Below, piece by piece: positions 44,015-52,384 of a DNA stretch of 58,096 nt (position 1 is the stretch's first letter; every line of letters begins with the position of its first letter). This DNA comes from Oscillospiraceae bacterium (GTDB lineage: Bacteria; Bacillota; Clostridia; Oscillospirales; SIG627), in NCBI GenBank assembly GCA_015063985.1, contig SVTC01000013.1, positions 1 to 58,096 of the forward strand, given 5' to 3'. The position numbers and the translations under genes were made by a program. The notes under the pieces are model-generated. The model was given only the letters and a program-made list of their open reading frames with translations. It was not told the origin of the DNA and made no database searches.

Positions 44015-46465
44015 TTAATATGCGTAGTAGGCTGCGGTCTCGTTGTTGTAGGGGCTGGTGAGATAGAGAACGTCGCCGACAAGCTCGCTTGCCATTGTGA
44101 CCGTTCCGCTGTTTTCAAAATTAAAGGTGATGCTGTCATCGGTGAAGGTATAGCTGAATGCCATATCCTGTCCGTCGGCATCAAGATTTCCGGTCATATC
44201 GGAGTAGAAGGTGATGGTCTCATAATAGTCGTCGTCGGTATAGTACCAGTCGCCGATCAGGGGATTGGACACTACGGGATTTTCCTGTACGGGCGGGTTG
44301 TTGGTACCGCCGGAGGGAATGAGATCCTTCAGTGACTCCACCATATCCTCGGGAAGACCTGCCTTTTTCAGGTTGTCGGTAAGCTTGGTCAAAAAGCTCT
44401 CGGCGTTCTTGCCCAGCTCCTCTATAGCAGCCTTATCGTTGACGTCGATGGTGTTGGAGGGAAGGGTGACCGTTCCGCCGTTGGTGATCTTTGCGTTGAT
44501 GGTCGCAGTTACCAAAGCGTCATCCTTGAGAAGCACGGAGTAAATGACCGTGGACTCGGTATTGGTGGGAGTCTTGAATTCAACGGAGAGTGCGATCTGG
44601 GAGAGCATAGAGCTTATGTCGCTTATGCTTGTGCTTGCGCTTGCGGTGGGAGCATAGGACTGAGCATAGGGAGTGGGTACTGCGGTTCCGGTGCCCCAAT
44701 CTTCATCCCAACCTTCATCCCAATCGTCATCCCAATCGTCGTCGATCTCGGGAAGATTCATGCTTCCGCCCAAATTATTGATAAGAGAGCTTATGTTGGG
44801 GTCGAGCTTGAATATGAGCTTACCGTTGTATCTGCCCTCGGCTGCGGAGTTAACGTCCCAGTCAATGACCTCCATTACGGCAATGCCCATAGTGGCGCCG
44901 CTCGCCTGTGCCTTGATGTTGTATTTTCCGTTGAGCTTTCCGCCGTTGGAGCTACCTTCGCCTATGATCTTCATACCGCCCTGATCCTTGATGGAGAGAA
45001 CGATCTCTTGACCAAAGCTGCTTCCGTTGTCGAGGTATACGTTGGAGAGGGTTGCGCCGAAGCCGTCTATTGCGCTGCCGACAACGTTTCCTGCTCCGTC
45101 AACGTATACGGTGTAGTTTATTTCGAATTCGGGAATGCTCAGCATATCAATGGAGCTGTCTGCGCCGGAAAGAGCACCCTGAAGATTGCTCCATACCTCG
45201 GTAAAGCTTACTCCGGAGTCCTTCATAAGGTCGCTTTCGCAGATGTTTTTGATGATGCTCTTGACGTCCTCGTCCTTTGCAAGCTCAGAGGCCATTTTTT
45301 TCAGAGCGGTTTTTATAACGTCCTCGTCGATCTTTGCGGTGTAAAGAGAAAGATCCTTGCTTACTCCGCCTGCGGTGACGCTCATATCCTGCTTGGTAAC
45401 CTCGGTTATGGAATCAAAGATGGTGTTTATATATCTGGAGAGGATCCTTTCCAGAACGGCTTCGTCGGGAAGGAGGGCGAGATAGCTTTCCATATCTGCG
45501 GCAATATCCATTGTTGTCATATCGTCGGGAAGGAGCTCGTCCAGATCCATGCTGATAGCCTTGTCACTGAGCTCCGGAATGGAAACAGTGACGCGCGTTT
45601 CGGTTATTGTCACCTTAAGGGTGACCAGAGTGGTGCCGTTGAGCTTAACCTCGAGGTCCATTCCGGTCTTGCCGTTGTCGGTGGTTGCGGTGATCGTATA
45701 GCCTGCTTCCTTGAACCAGGAGACGTCAACGCTGTTGCCGATGGTGGATTGGAGAAGATTAACGGCACTGTCCTCAAGCTTGAGGGTGAGATCGCCGTTG
45801 ACCGTAAAGTGGTTGGGGTCAAAGGGCAAGCTTTGACCGGAGGAGACTGAGGATAAGGAGCCTATCAGACTGCCGGTCATATTCTTATTGACGTATGCGA
45901 AATAGTCCTTATCGGACATCGTCATCTTCTTGAAGGTGTTGTCGATGGTCTTCCAGTTAAAGATGGCAAGAACAACAGCAACGGCCAGAACCAGGCAAAC
46001 GGAAATGAGGATCCATTTCTTTGCGCCGCCCTTTTTCTTTTTCTTGGGCTGCTCGGGTGCGGGACTTACGGGAGGAACGTAGCCCTGCTGAGGGGGAACG
46101 TAGCCCTGCTGAGGGGGAACGTAGCCCTGCTGAGGGGGAACGTAGCCCTGCTGAGGAGGGACGTAGCCCTGCTGAGCGTTGAGAAGCTCTCCGGGAGGTA
46201 CGTCTGTAGCTATCGGAGAGGGGATATCCTTAGGCTGCTCGGGTTGGGGAGCGGGTGCCTCGGGTTGGGGAGCAGGTGCCTCGGGTTGGGGAGCGGGTGC
46301 CTCGGGTTGGGGAGCGGGTGCCTCGGGTTGGGGAGCTGTTTCGGGCTCTGCGGGAGTGCTTTGTGGGGCTTCCTGTGCAGGCTCAGCTGCAGGTGCGGGA
46401 GCGCCGCAAGCGGTGCAGAACTTGGAGCCTTCTTCCAAAGGCTTTCCGCATTGTGTGCAGTTCAT
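44015..46465 (-). CDS. Large zinc-ribbon membrane-anchored surface protein with Pro-rich repeats
   Basis: 816 residues from ATG 46465 (AAAGGAT upstream). Order: zinc ribbon MNCTQCGKPL with C3, C6, C17, C20; five tandem Ala-Pro-Gln-Pro-Glu repeats; four or five QQGYVPP repeats; a basic stretch; one membrane segment (about 150-171); and a long Ser/Asp/Thr-rich outside domain of about 640 residues with beta-strand signs, ending in a lipocalin-like or DUF-like module (LIGDWYYTDDDYYETITFYSDMTG). The zinc ribbon would be cytoplasmic. Function unknown; probably a stress- or envelope-linked protein. It is monocistronic. Confidence 0.7.
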   Translation of the reverse strand: MNCTQCGKPLEEGSKFCTACGAPAPAAEPAQEAPQSTPAEPETAPQPEAPAPQPEAPAPQPEAPAPQPEAPAPQPEQPKDIPSPIATDVPPGELLNAQQGYVPPQQGYVPPQQGYVPPQQGYVPPQQGYVPPVSPAPEQPKKKKKGGAKKWILISVCLVLAVAVVLAIFNWKTIDNTFKKMTMSDKDYFAYVNKNMTGSLIGSLSSVSSGQSLPFDPNHFTVNGDLTLKLEDSAVNLLQSTIGNSVDVSWFKEAGYTITATTDNGKTGMDLEVKLNGTTLVTLKVTITETRVTVSIPELSDKAISMDLDELLPDDMTTMDIAADMESYLALLPDEAVLERILSRYINTIFDSITEVTKQDMSVTAGGVSKDLSLYTAKIDEDVIKTALKKMASELAKDEDVKSIIKNICESDLMKDSGVSFTEVWSNLQGALSGADSSIDMLSIPEFEINYTVYVDGAGNVVGSAIDGFGATLSNVYLDNGSSFGQEIVLSIKDQGGMKIIGEGSSNGGKLNGKYNIKAQASGATMGIAVMEVIDWDVNSAAEGRYNGKLIFKLDPNISSLINNLGGSMNLPEIDDDWDDDWDEGWDEDWGTGTAVPTPYAQSYAPTASASTSISDISSMLSQIALSVEFKTPTNTESTVIYSVLLKDDALVTATINAKITNGGTVTLPSNTIDVNDKAAIEELGKNAESFLTKLTDNLKKAGLPEDMVESLKDLIPSGGTNNPPVQENPVVSNPLIGDWYYTDDDYYETITFYSDMTGNLDADGQDMAFSYTFTDDSITFNFENSGTVTMASELVGDVLYLTSPYNNETAAYYAY
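46078..46172. repeat. 21-bp in-frame tandem repeat encoding QQGYVPP
   Basis: About four and a half near-identical 21-bp units; the copies differ by single bases. Copy-number change by slippage would keep the frame. Confidence 0.85.
46239..46337. repeat. 21-bp in-frame tandem repeat encoding Pro-Gln-Pro-Glu-Ala-Pro-Ala
   Basis: About five 21-bp units; units differ at one or two bases. Same gene as the repeat at 46078, separate sequence. Confidence 0.85.
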
Positions 46466-46528
46466 GGTTTTATATCCTTTCGTCAAATAATAATTTCGTT
46501 ACCGAATAATAGTACACTACCAAATAAT

Positions 46529-46557
46529 AATATACCACAGCATTTGAAAAGTGTCAA
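46529..46557 (-). promoter_or_regulatory. Promoter of the zinc-ribbon surface gene
   Basis: On the minus strand TTGACA (46552-46557), 17 bp, TATATT (46529-46534). Confidence 0.75.
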
Positions 46558-46598
46558 GGAATTTATTGTGGTAAAGTGGGGAATTTTCGGGAATTATC

Positions 46599-46627
46599 TT
46601 GACTAATCGTGAAAAATAGGATATAAT
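46599..46627 (+). promoter_or_regulatory. Promoter of the oxaloacetate decarboxylase-like genes
   Basis: TTGACT (46599-46604), 17 bp, TATAAT (46622-46627). It sits in a 16-bp sequence also present before gpr (41961-41976). Confidence 0.75.
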
Positions 46628-46657
46628 TATCCGCGATTTAAATAATAGGAGGAAAAA

Positions 46658-47752
46658 ATGGAAGCATTATTTGAAAATCTTCTCAATCTTAACTGGCAGC
46701 AAGTGGTAATGTGGATAATCGGCGGCGTTCTGATCTTCCTTGCCATTGTAAAGGATATGGAGCCTACCTTGCTTTTGCCTATGGGATTTGGTGCTATACT
46801 TATCAACCTGCCCGAGTCCGGTGCCAAGGAGGTCATTGACAGACTTTTTGAAATCGGAATAGACAATAACGAGCTGATGCCCTTGATCTTGTTTATAGGT
46901 ATCGGTGCGATGATCGACTTTGAGCCCCTTTTAACCAATCCAAAGCTTATGATCTTCGGTGCGGCGGCACAGTTTGGAATATTCTTCACTCTGGGACTTT
47001 CCAGCGTCTTGGGATTCGAGCTTAACGATGCGGCGTCCGTTGCCATAATCGGTGCGGCAGACGGTCCCACGTCCATTTTTGTGGCTAACACTCTTAATTC
47101 CAACTACACTGCGGCGATAATGGTTGCGGCTTATTCATATATGGCTCTGGTGCCTATCGTCCAGCCCCCCATCATCAGAATGTGCACCACCAAGAAGGAG
47201 CGCTTGATCCGTATGGAATACACCGGAAAGAAGCCCTCCAAGCTCACAAAGATCCTTTTCCCCATCGTCGTTACCGTTGTGGTGGGTATAGTTGCACCCG
47301 ACGCGGTTGCTCTTATCGGATTCTTGATGTTCGGTAACCTCATCCGCGAGTGCGGAGTTCTCAACTCCCTTTCCGAGACCGCAAGCAAGGTGTTGGCAAA
47401 CCTTATCACCATTTTCCTCGGAATCACCATTGCGGCAAGAATGACCGCCGCAGAGTTTTTGCGTTTGGAAACTCTTCTCATTATGGCTTTGGGACTTCTC
47501 GCCTTTGTGGTCGATACCTTCGGCGGAATAATGATCGCAAAGCTTATGAACCTTGTTTCCAAGAAGAAGATCAATCCTATGATCGGTGCGGCGGGAATCA
47601 GTGCCTTCCCCATGTCTTCAAGAGTCGTCAATAAGATCGGTCTTGAGGAGGACAGCCAGAATTTCCTTTTGATGCACGCAGTGGGCGTTAACGTTTCAGG
47701 TCAGATCGCATCCGTTATTGCGGGCGGTATGATCCTCAGTTTGCTTGGTTGA
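46658..47752 (+). CDS. Sodium ion-translocating decarboxylase, beta subunit
   Basis: 364 residues, about nine to eleven membrane segments. Hallmarks: IGIGAMIDFEPLLTNP, AAIIGAADGPTSIFVA-like segment (ADGPTS), and NPMIGAAGISAFPMSSRVVNKIG, with the conserved Asp and Ser of the Na+ path. The beta subunit decarboxylates the carboxybiotin and exports Na+. AGGAGGAAAAA precedes the ATG. Only the gamma-like subunit follows; no alpha or biotin carrier gene lies in the window. Confidence 0.92.
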   Translation: MEALFENLLNLNWQQVVMWIIGGVLIFLAIVKDMEPTLLLPMGFGAILINLPESGAKEVIDRLFEIGIDNNELMPLILFIGIGAMIDFEPLLTNPKLMIFGAAAQFGIFFTLGLSSVLGFELNDAASVAIIGAADGPTSIFVANTLNSNYTAAIMVAAYSYMALVPIVQPPIIRMCTTKKERLIRMEYTGKKPSKLTKILFPIVVTVVVGIVAPDAVALIGFLMFGNLIRECGVLNSLSETASKVLANLITIFLGITIAARMTAAEFLRLETLLIMALGLLAFVVDTFGGIMIAKLMNLVSKKKINPMIGAAGISAFPMSSRVVNKIGLEEDSQNFLLMHAVGVNVSGQIASVIAGGMILSLLG

Positions 47753-47765
47753 GGAGGTATAAAAA

Positions 47766-47900
47766 ATGAATTTCACTCCCGAAAATATGTATGATGCAAT
47801 GCCCATTATGGGTTACGGAATGCTGGGCGTTTTTATTGTTACCCTGATTATCATAGGCATAGTCTGGGTGCTCAACGCCATTACAAGTAAAAAGAATTAA
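47766..47900 (+). CDS. OadG-like small membrane subunit
   Basis: 44 residues: MNFTPENMYDAMPIMGYGM then a hydrophobic segment VFIVTLIIIGIVWVLNAIT and a basic end. Matches the size and membrane layout of gamma (OadG-like) subunits that anchor the alpha subunit to beta. GAGGAGG precedes the ATG, 13 bp after the beta-subunit stop. Confidence 0.75.
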   Translation: MNFTPENMYDAMPIMGYGMLGVFIVTLIIIGIVWVLNAITSKKN

Positions 47901-47913
47901 GGCTTCCTGACTT

Positions 47914-47946
47914 ATCCCCGACGGATCTGCCGTCGGGGATTTTTTT
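47914..47946 (+). terminator. Terminator after the decarboxylase genes
   Basis: ATCCCCGACGG (47914-47924), 5-base loop, CCGTCGGGGAT (47930-47940), then T6. Confidence 0.9.
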
Positions 47947-47988
47947 ATTTTTTGCGGCGGCTTCCTGTTTTTGTCTATTATTAACAAA

Positions 47989-48035
47989 AACAAAATATAG
48001 ATTTTGTTAGTAATTTAAACCACAATATATTGTGT
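47989..48035. promoter_or_regulatory. Putative NrdR boxes upstream of nrdG-nrdD
   Basis: CCACAATATATTGTGT at 48020-48035 contains a perfect 14-bp palindrome and is close to the NrdR consensus (ACACTATATATAGTGT). An inverted repeat AACAAAAT/ATTTTGTT at 47989-48008, 29 bp upstream centre to centre, is a weaker second candidate. The first box ends 6 bp before the -35. Expected use: repress ribonucleotide reductase genes when dATP is plentiful. The nrdR gene is not in the window. Confidence 0.65.
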
Positions 48036-48041
48036 TTTCTG

Positions 48042-48070
48042 TTGACTTATACAACGGAATGTGTTATAAT
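48042..48070 (+). promoter_or_regulatory. Promoter of nrdG-nrdD
   Basis: TTGACT (48042-48047), 17 bp, TATAAT (48065-48070), 32 bp from nrdG. Confidence 0.85.
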
Positions 48071-48102
48071 AGGCACGCTGCCGAAATAAAGGAGGGAAAG
48101 CT

Positions 48103-48777
48103 ATGCATATTGGCGGAATGATGAATCTTACGCTTTTGGATTACCCCGGCCTTTGCGCCTGCACGGTTTTCTTCTCGGGCTGCGATCTCAGGTGCCCGTT
48201 TTGCCACAACGCCCGCTTGGTGAAGGGGCTTGAGGGGGATATGACCGACAGAGTCAAGGAGTATCTTGAAAAGAGAAAGGGTATACTTGACGGAGTCTGC
48301 ATCACCGGCGGAGAGCCCTTGATGCAAGGGGATCTGGAGGATTTTGTCAAATACGTCAGAGGCTTGGGGCTGAAGGTAAAGCTTGACACCAACGGCACCT
48401 ATCCGGACAGATTAAAGTCCTTTCTGGACCGCGGTCTTATAGACTACGTTGCCATGGATATAAAGGCGTCCCCGGAGGATTACCCAAAGCTTTGCGGATG
48501 CAAGGTGGATATCGAACGGATCCTTGAAAGCATCAACGTTATAAGATGCAGCGGCGCGGATTTTGAATTTCGCACCACAGCCGTCAAGGGGCTTCACACA
48601 AGAGAGAGCATTGTCGAAGCGGCAAGGCTTGCGGGAGACAGTAAGTATTATCTGCAGAACTTCAAGGACTCGGGAGATACGCTGGGCGGAAGCTTCGAGG
48701 GCTTTGACGGGCAGGAGCTGGAGGATATGATAAGCGAGATAAAGAGCTTTAATCCCAAGGCCTGTCTCAGAGGATAA
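48103..48777 (+). CDS. nrdG: Anaerobic ribonucleotide reductase-activating protein (radical SAM)
   Basis: 224 residues. CDLRCPFC (CxxxCxxC near residues 27-33) binds the [4Fe-4S] cluster that cleaves SAM to activate the glycyl radical of NrdD. Other family points: LDYPGLCACTVFFSGC, ITGGEPLMQ, LDTNGTYPD, YVAMDIKASP. Longer than E. coli NrdG (154), as in the common anaerobe type. ATG 48103 after GGAGGGAAAGCT. It precedes nrdD and shares a promoter. Confidence 0.9.
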   Translation: MHIGGMMNLTLLDYPGLCACTVFFSGCDLRCPFCHNARLVKGLEGDMTDRVKEYLEKRKGILDGVCITGGEPLMQGDLEDFVKYVRGLGLKVKLDTNGTYPDRLKSFLDRGLIDYVAMDIKASPEDYPKLCGCKVDIERILESINVIRCSGADFEFRTTAVKGLHTRESIVEAARLAGDSKYYLQNFKDSGDTLGGSFEGFDGQELEDMISEIKSFNPKACLRG

Positions 48778-48825
48778 CCAAGGGCATAATTAAAAGAAAT
48801 ATATATATTTAAGTGAGGAAAAACA

Positions 48826-51207
48826 ATGTATCGCGTTACGAAAAGAGACTCAAAAATAGCTGATTTTGATATTGCGAAAATATCTGAAGCTATAAAAAAG
48901 GCATTTGAGGCCTGCGAAAGGAAATATAACGATAACGTTATAGACTTTCTGGCACTGAAGGTCACCAGTGATTTCGAGCCCAAGATCACCGACGGTCTGG
49001 TGGCGGTCGAGGATATCCAGGACAGCGTTGAGACCGTTCTTGTTCAGGCGGGCTATGCAGACGTTGCAAAGGCGTATATTCTCTACAGACGTCAGAGAGA
49101 AAAAATGAGAAAGATGAAGTCCACCATCCTTGACTACAAGGAGCTTGTGGACAAATACGTAAAGAATCTTGACTGGAGAGTTAAGGAAAACTCCACCGTT
49201 ACCTATTCTGTCGGCGGTCTGATCCTCTCTAACTCCGGTGCCATCACCGCAAACTACTGGCTCAGCGAGATCTACGACGACGAGATCGCAAAGGCGCACA
49301 GCAATGCCGATATCCACCTTCACGACCTGAGCATGCTCACCGGCTACTGCGCGGGCTGGAGCTTAAAGCAGCTTATCGAGGAGGGTCTTGGCGGCGTTGG
49401 CGGAAAGATCACCTCCGCTCCCGCAAAGCATCTTGCCACACTGTGCAACCAGATGGTAAACTTTTTGGGAATTATGCAAAACGAGTGGGCGGGCGCCCAG
49501 GCGTTCAGCTCCTTTGATACCTACCTTGCTCCCTTCGTAAAGGCGGACGATCTAAGCTACGACGCCGTTAAAAAGTGCATCGAGAGCTTTATCTACGGCG
49601 TTAACACCCCCAGCCGTTGGGGAACTCAGGCACCCTTCTCCAATATCACCCTTGACTGGACCGTTCCCTCCGACCTTGCGGATGAATATGCCATCGTCGG
49701 CGGCAAGCGTATGGACTTCAAGTACGGCGATTGCAAGAAGGAAATGGATATGGTCAACCGTGCCTTCCTCGAGATAATGATCGAGGGCGATGCTCAGGGC
49801 AGAGGCTTCCAGTACCCCATTCCCACCTACTCCATCACAAGCAACTTCGATTGGTCCGAAACAGAGAACAACAAGCTTCTCTTTGAAATGACCTCAAAAT
49901 ACGGTACTCCCTATTTCTCCAACTACGTAAACAGCGATATGGAGCCCAGCGACGTAAGAAGTATGTGCTGCCGACTCAGGCTTGACCTCAGAGAGCTGAG
50001 AAAGAAGTCCGGCGGTTACTTCGGAAGCGGCGAAAGCACCGGATCTGTTGGTGTTGTAACCATCAATATGCCCAGAATAGCATATCTTGCCGCAGATAAA
50101 GATGATTTCTACAAGCGTCTTGATCATATGATGGACATTGCCGCAAGAAGCCTTAAGATAAAGAGAACGGTCATCACAAAGCTTTTGGACGAGGGTCTGT
50201 ATCCCTACACAAAGAGATATCTGGGCACCTTCAACAACCACTTCTCCACCATCGGTCTTGTCGGTATGAACGAGGCGGGTCTAAACGCCAAGTGGCTGGG
50301 CAAGGATATGACTCATCCCGAGACCCAGGAATTTACCAAGGACGTGCTCAACCATATGAGAGAGCGTCTCAGCGACTATCAGGAGCAGTACGGCGACCTC
50401 TACAACCTTGAGGCAACTCCGGCAGAGAGCACCGCTTACCGTCTTGCAAAGCACGACAGAAAGTACTATCCCGATATCGTTTGCGCAGGCGACGTTGACA
50501 GCCCCTACTACACCAACTCCTCTCACCTTCCCGTCGGATATACCGACGACGTATTCAGCGCTCTGGATATTCAGGACGAGCTTCAGACGCTTTATACCTC
50601 CGGAACCGTATTCCACGCATTCCTGGGCGAGAAGCTTCCCGATTGGAAGTCTGCGGCAAATCTTGTCAGAAAGATCGCCGAGAATTACCGCTTGCCCTAC
50701 TATACCCTTTCACCCACTTATTCCGTATGCCGTGACCACGGCTATCTTTCCGGTGAGCAGTATACCTGCCCCAAGTGCGGAATGCCCGCTGAGGTATACA
50801 GCCGTATAACCGGTTATTACCGTCCCGTGCAGAACTGGAACGTGGGTAAGAGCAAGGAGTATAAGGACAGAAAGACCTATAACGTTGCTACCAGCGTGCT
50901 GACTCATACCGGTCCCAGAGAAGAGGGAAGCTGCTGCGGCACTTACGAAATGAAGCCTCAGCCCAAGCTTTTGGAGGATGGAGTTTACCTCTTTGCTTCT
51001 CTGACCTGCCCCAACTGCAAGGTTGCCGAGAGTCTGCTTTCCAAGGCTCAGATCCCCTATAACAAGATCATCGCTCAGGAGAACGTTGAGCTTGCGGAGG
51101 CTTTGGGTATACGCCAGGCGCCCACCTTGGTTGCTGTAAAGGGCGACAACGTTGAGAAGTTCGTTGCAGTCAGCGAGATAAAAAACTTCATTAAAGCAAA
51201 TCAATAA
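48826..51207 (+). CDS. nrdD: Anaerobic ribonucleoside-triphosphate reductase fused to a C-terminal redoxin domain
   Basis: 793 residues. N-terminal ATP-cone (residues 1-95), then the ten-stranded catalytic barrel with the finger-loop Cys pair MCCRLRLD (C381, C382) and TGSVGVVTINMPR, a zinc module (C635, C648, C651), and the glycyl-radical loop RITGYYRP with Gly663. Beyond this, about 90 residues form a glutaredoxin/NrdH-like domain with SLTCPNCKV (CPNC at 728-731) and QAPTLVAV (the cis-Pro loop). Usual NrdD ends near 700-710. The fused redoxin would reduce the enzyme in place of formate or a separate thiol donor. Confidence 0.93.
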   Translation: MYRVTKRDSKIADFDIAKISEAIKKAFEACERKYNDNVIDFLALKVTSDFEPKITDGLVAVEDIQDSVETVLVQAGYADVAKAYILYRRQREKMRKMKSTILDYKELVDKYVKNLDWRVKENSTVTYSVGGLILSNSGAITANYWLSEIYDDEIAKAHSNADIHLHDLSMLTGYCAGWSLKQLIEEGLGGVGGKITSAPAKHLATLCNQMVNFLGIMQNEWAGAQAFSSFDTYLAPFVKADDLSYDAVKKCIESFIYGVNTPSRWGTQAPFSNITLDWTVPSDLADEYAIVGGKRMDFKYGDCKKEMDMVNRAFLEIMIEGDAQGRGFQYPIPTYSITSNFDWSETENNKLLFEMTSKYGTPYFSNYVNSDMEPSDVRSMCCRLRLDLRELRKKSGGYFGSGESTGSVGVVTINMPRIAYLAADKDDFYKRLDHMMDIAARSLKIKRTVITKLLDEGLYPYTKRYLGTFNNHFSTIGLVGMNEAGLNAKWLGKDMTHPETQEFTKDVLNHMRERLSDYQEQYGDLYNLEATPAESTAYRLAKHDRKYYPDIVCAGDVDSPYYTNSSHLPVGYTDDVFSALDIQDELQTLYTSGTVFHAFLGEKLPDWKSAANLVRKIAENYRLPYYTLSPTYSVCRDHGYLSGEQYTCPKCGMPAEVYSRITGYYRPVQNWNVGKSKEYKDRKTYNVATSVLTHTGPREEGSCCGTYEMKPQPKLLEDGVYLFASLTCPNCKVAESLLSKAQIPYNKIIAQENVELAEALGIRQAPTLVAVKGDNVEKFVAVSEIKNFIKANQ

Positions 51208-51220
51208 GTTTTTTCGAAAG

Positions 51221-51243
51221 GCAGAGGTGAACCTCTGTCTTTT
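51221..51243 (+). terminator. Terminator after nrdD
   Basis: GCAGAGGT (51221-51228) with ACCTCTGT (51231-51238) and T run. Weak, short loop. Confidence 0.55.
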
Positions 51244-51266
51244 CGGAGTTATAAAGGAGATTAAAA

Positions 51267-52376
51267 ATGAAAAGAATTATAGCTTTGTTGTTGATTTTTC
51301 TCACTGTATTCGCCTGCTCCTGCGCTACCGCAGAGGACGATTCCGAGGTCACCGAGGCGGAGATCGAGGCACTTGTGAAAATATTTGAGGAAAAGCTTTC
51401 CTCGGGAGAGCTGGAGGCTGAATTCAGCGGAGATCACCGTACCGAGGCGATGAAGCTTGCCTTTGGGCGTTTTCTTGCCGATCGCCCCGAGATATTTTGG
51501 TTCAACGGCGGCTTTTCCTGCGAAAGAAGCGGCTTCGGTGAGGGCACCAAGATAGTATTCAAGCCCTACAGCTCGGGAGATACCGAGTCCAATCTGAAAA
51601 AGCAAGCCGAGCTTTTCGAGGCTCTTAATAAGCTTTGCGAGGAAGCGGACAAGCTTGAAGGTGATTTCGAGAAGATAAAATATCTCTATGATCAGATCGC
51701 AATAAACACCGCATACGACGGCTACACTGCGTATAATATCGAGCTTGGAGAGGATCCCAAGGCCGTTTACAGTGCATCGGGAAGCTACGGATGCCTTATC
51801 GAGAAAAAAGCGGTCTGCTCGGGCTACAGTGCGGTATTTCAGCTTGCCGCAAGAAAGCTTGGCTATGAGGTCAACCGCATATCAGGTATAGCAAATCAGC
51901 AGTACCATCAGTGGAATCAGATCTGCGTTGACGGTCAGTGGTATAATATAGACGTTACCTGGGGCGACGTGGAGGATCCCGAGACAAGAGCGATAATCGG
52001 AGACGTGGGCTACGGTTATTTTATGTGCACCGATGCGGAGTTTAAGCAGCATCACATCGCGGACGAGGATCAGAAGCCCGAAAAATGCGACTCCGAAAGG
52101 TTTGACTACTACCGTAACATCGGAGCCTACGTCGAAAAATACGATTACGAGACCGTTGCGGCTATCATAAGAGCTCAGCTTGATTCCAACGGCGAGAGAG
52201 CGGAGGTGAAATTCTCCTCCACGGAGGAATGTCAGAAAGCATTGGATGAGCTTATTACCGCCGAAAAGATATTCGAGGTACACCCTGCCTATTCCGTGGG
52301 AGCGGTACATTACACCACGGGAGGAGAAAAGGTGCTCGGTATAGCGGCAATGGATGCTTCCGATCTGGGAGATTGA
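51267..52376 (+). CDS. Lipoprotein with transglutaminase-like domain
   Basis: 369 residues. Signal peptide MKRIIALLLIFLTVFACSC with a lipobox-type Cys at 17 or 19. The middle holds KKAVCSGYSAVFQLAARKLG, HQWNQICVDGQWYNIDVTWGD, the Cys-His-Asp triad of the transglutaminase/cysteine-protease-like superfamily. Extracellular; such domains often cut or crosslink peptide at the cell surface. The next gene starts 8 bases after it, so the two are probably co-transcribed. Confidence 0.85.
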   Translation: MKRIIALLLIFLTVFACSCATAEDDSEVTEAEIEALVKIFEEKLSSGELEAEFSGDHRTEAMKLAFGRFLADRPEIFWFNGGFSCERSGFGEGTKIVFKPYSSGDTESNLKKQAELFEALNKLCEEADKLEGDFEKIKYLYDQIAINTAYDGYTAYNIELGEDPKAVYSASGSYGCLIEKKAVCSGYSAVFQLAARKLGYEVNRISGIANQQYHQWNQICVDGQWYNIDVTWGDVEDPETRAIIGDVGYGYFMCTDAEFKQHHIADEDQKPEKCDSERFDYYRNIGAYVEKYDYETVAAIIRAQLDSNGERAEVKFSSTEECQKALDELITAEKIFEVHPAYSVGAVHYTTGGEKVLGIAAMDASDLGD

Positions 52377-52384
52377 AAGAAAAA

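Noticed and set aside
46078-46337. CRISPR array
   Set aside because: The repeats are 21-bp coding tandem repeats without spacers.
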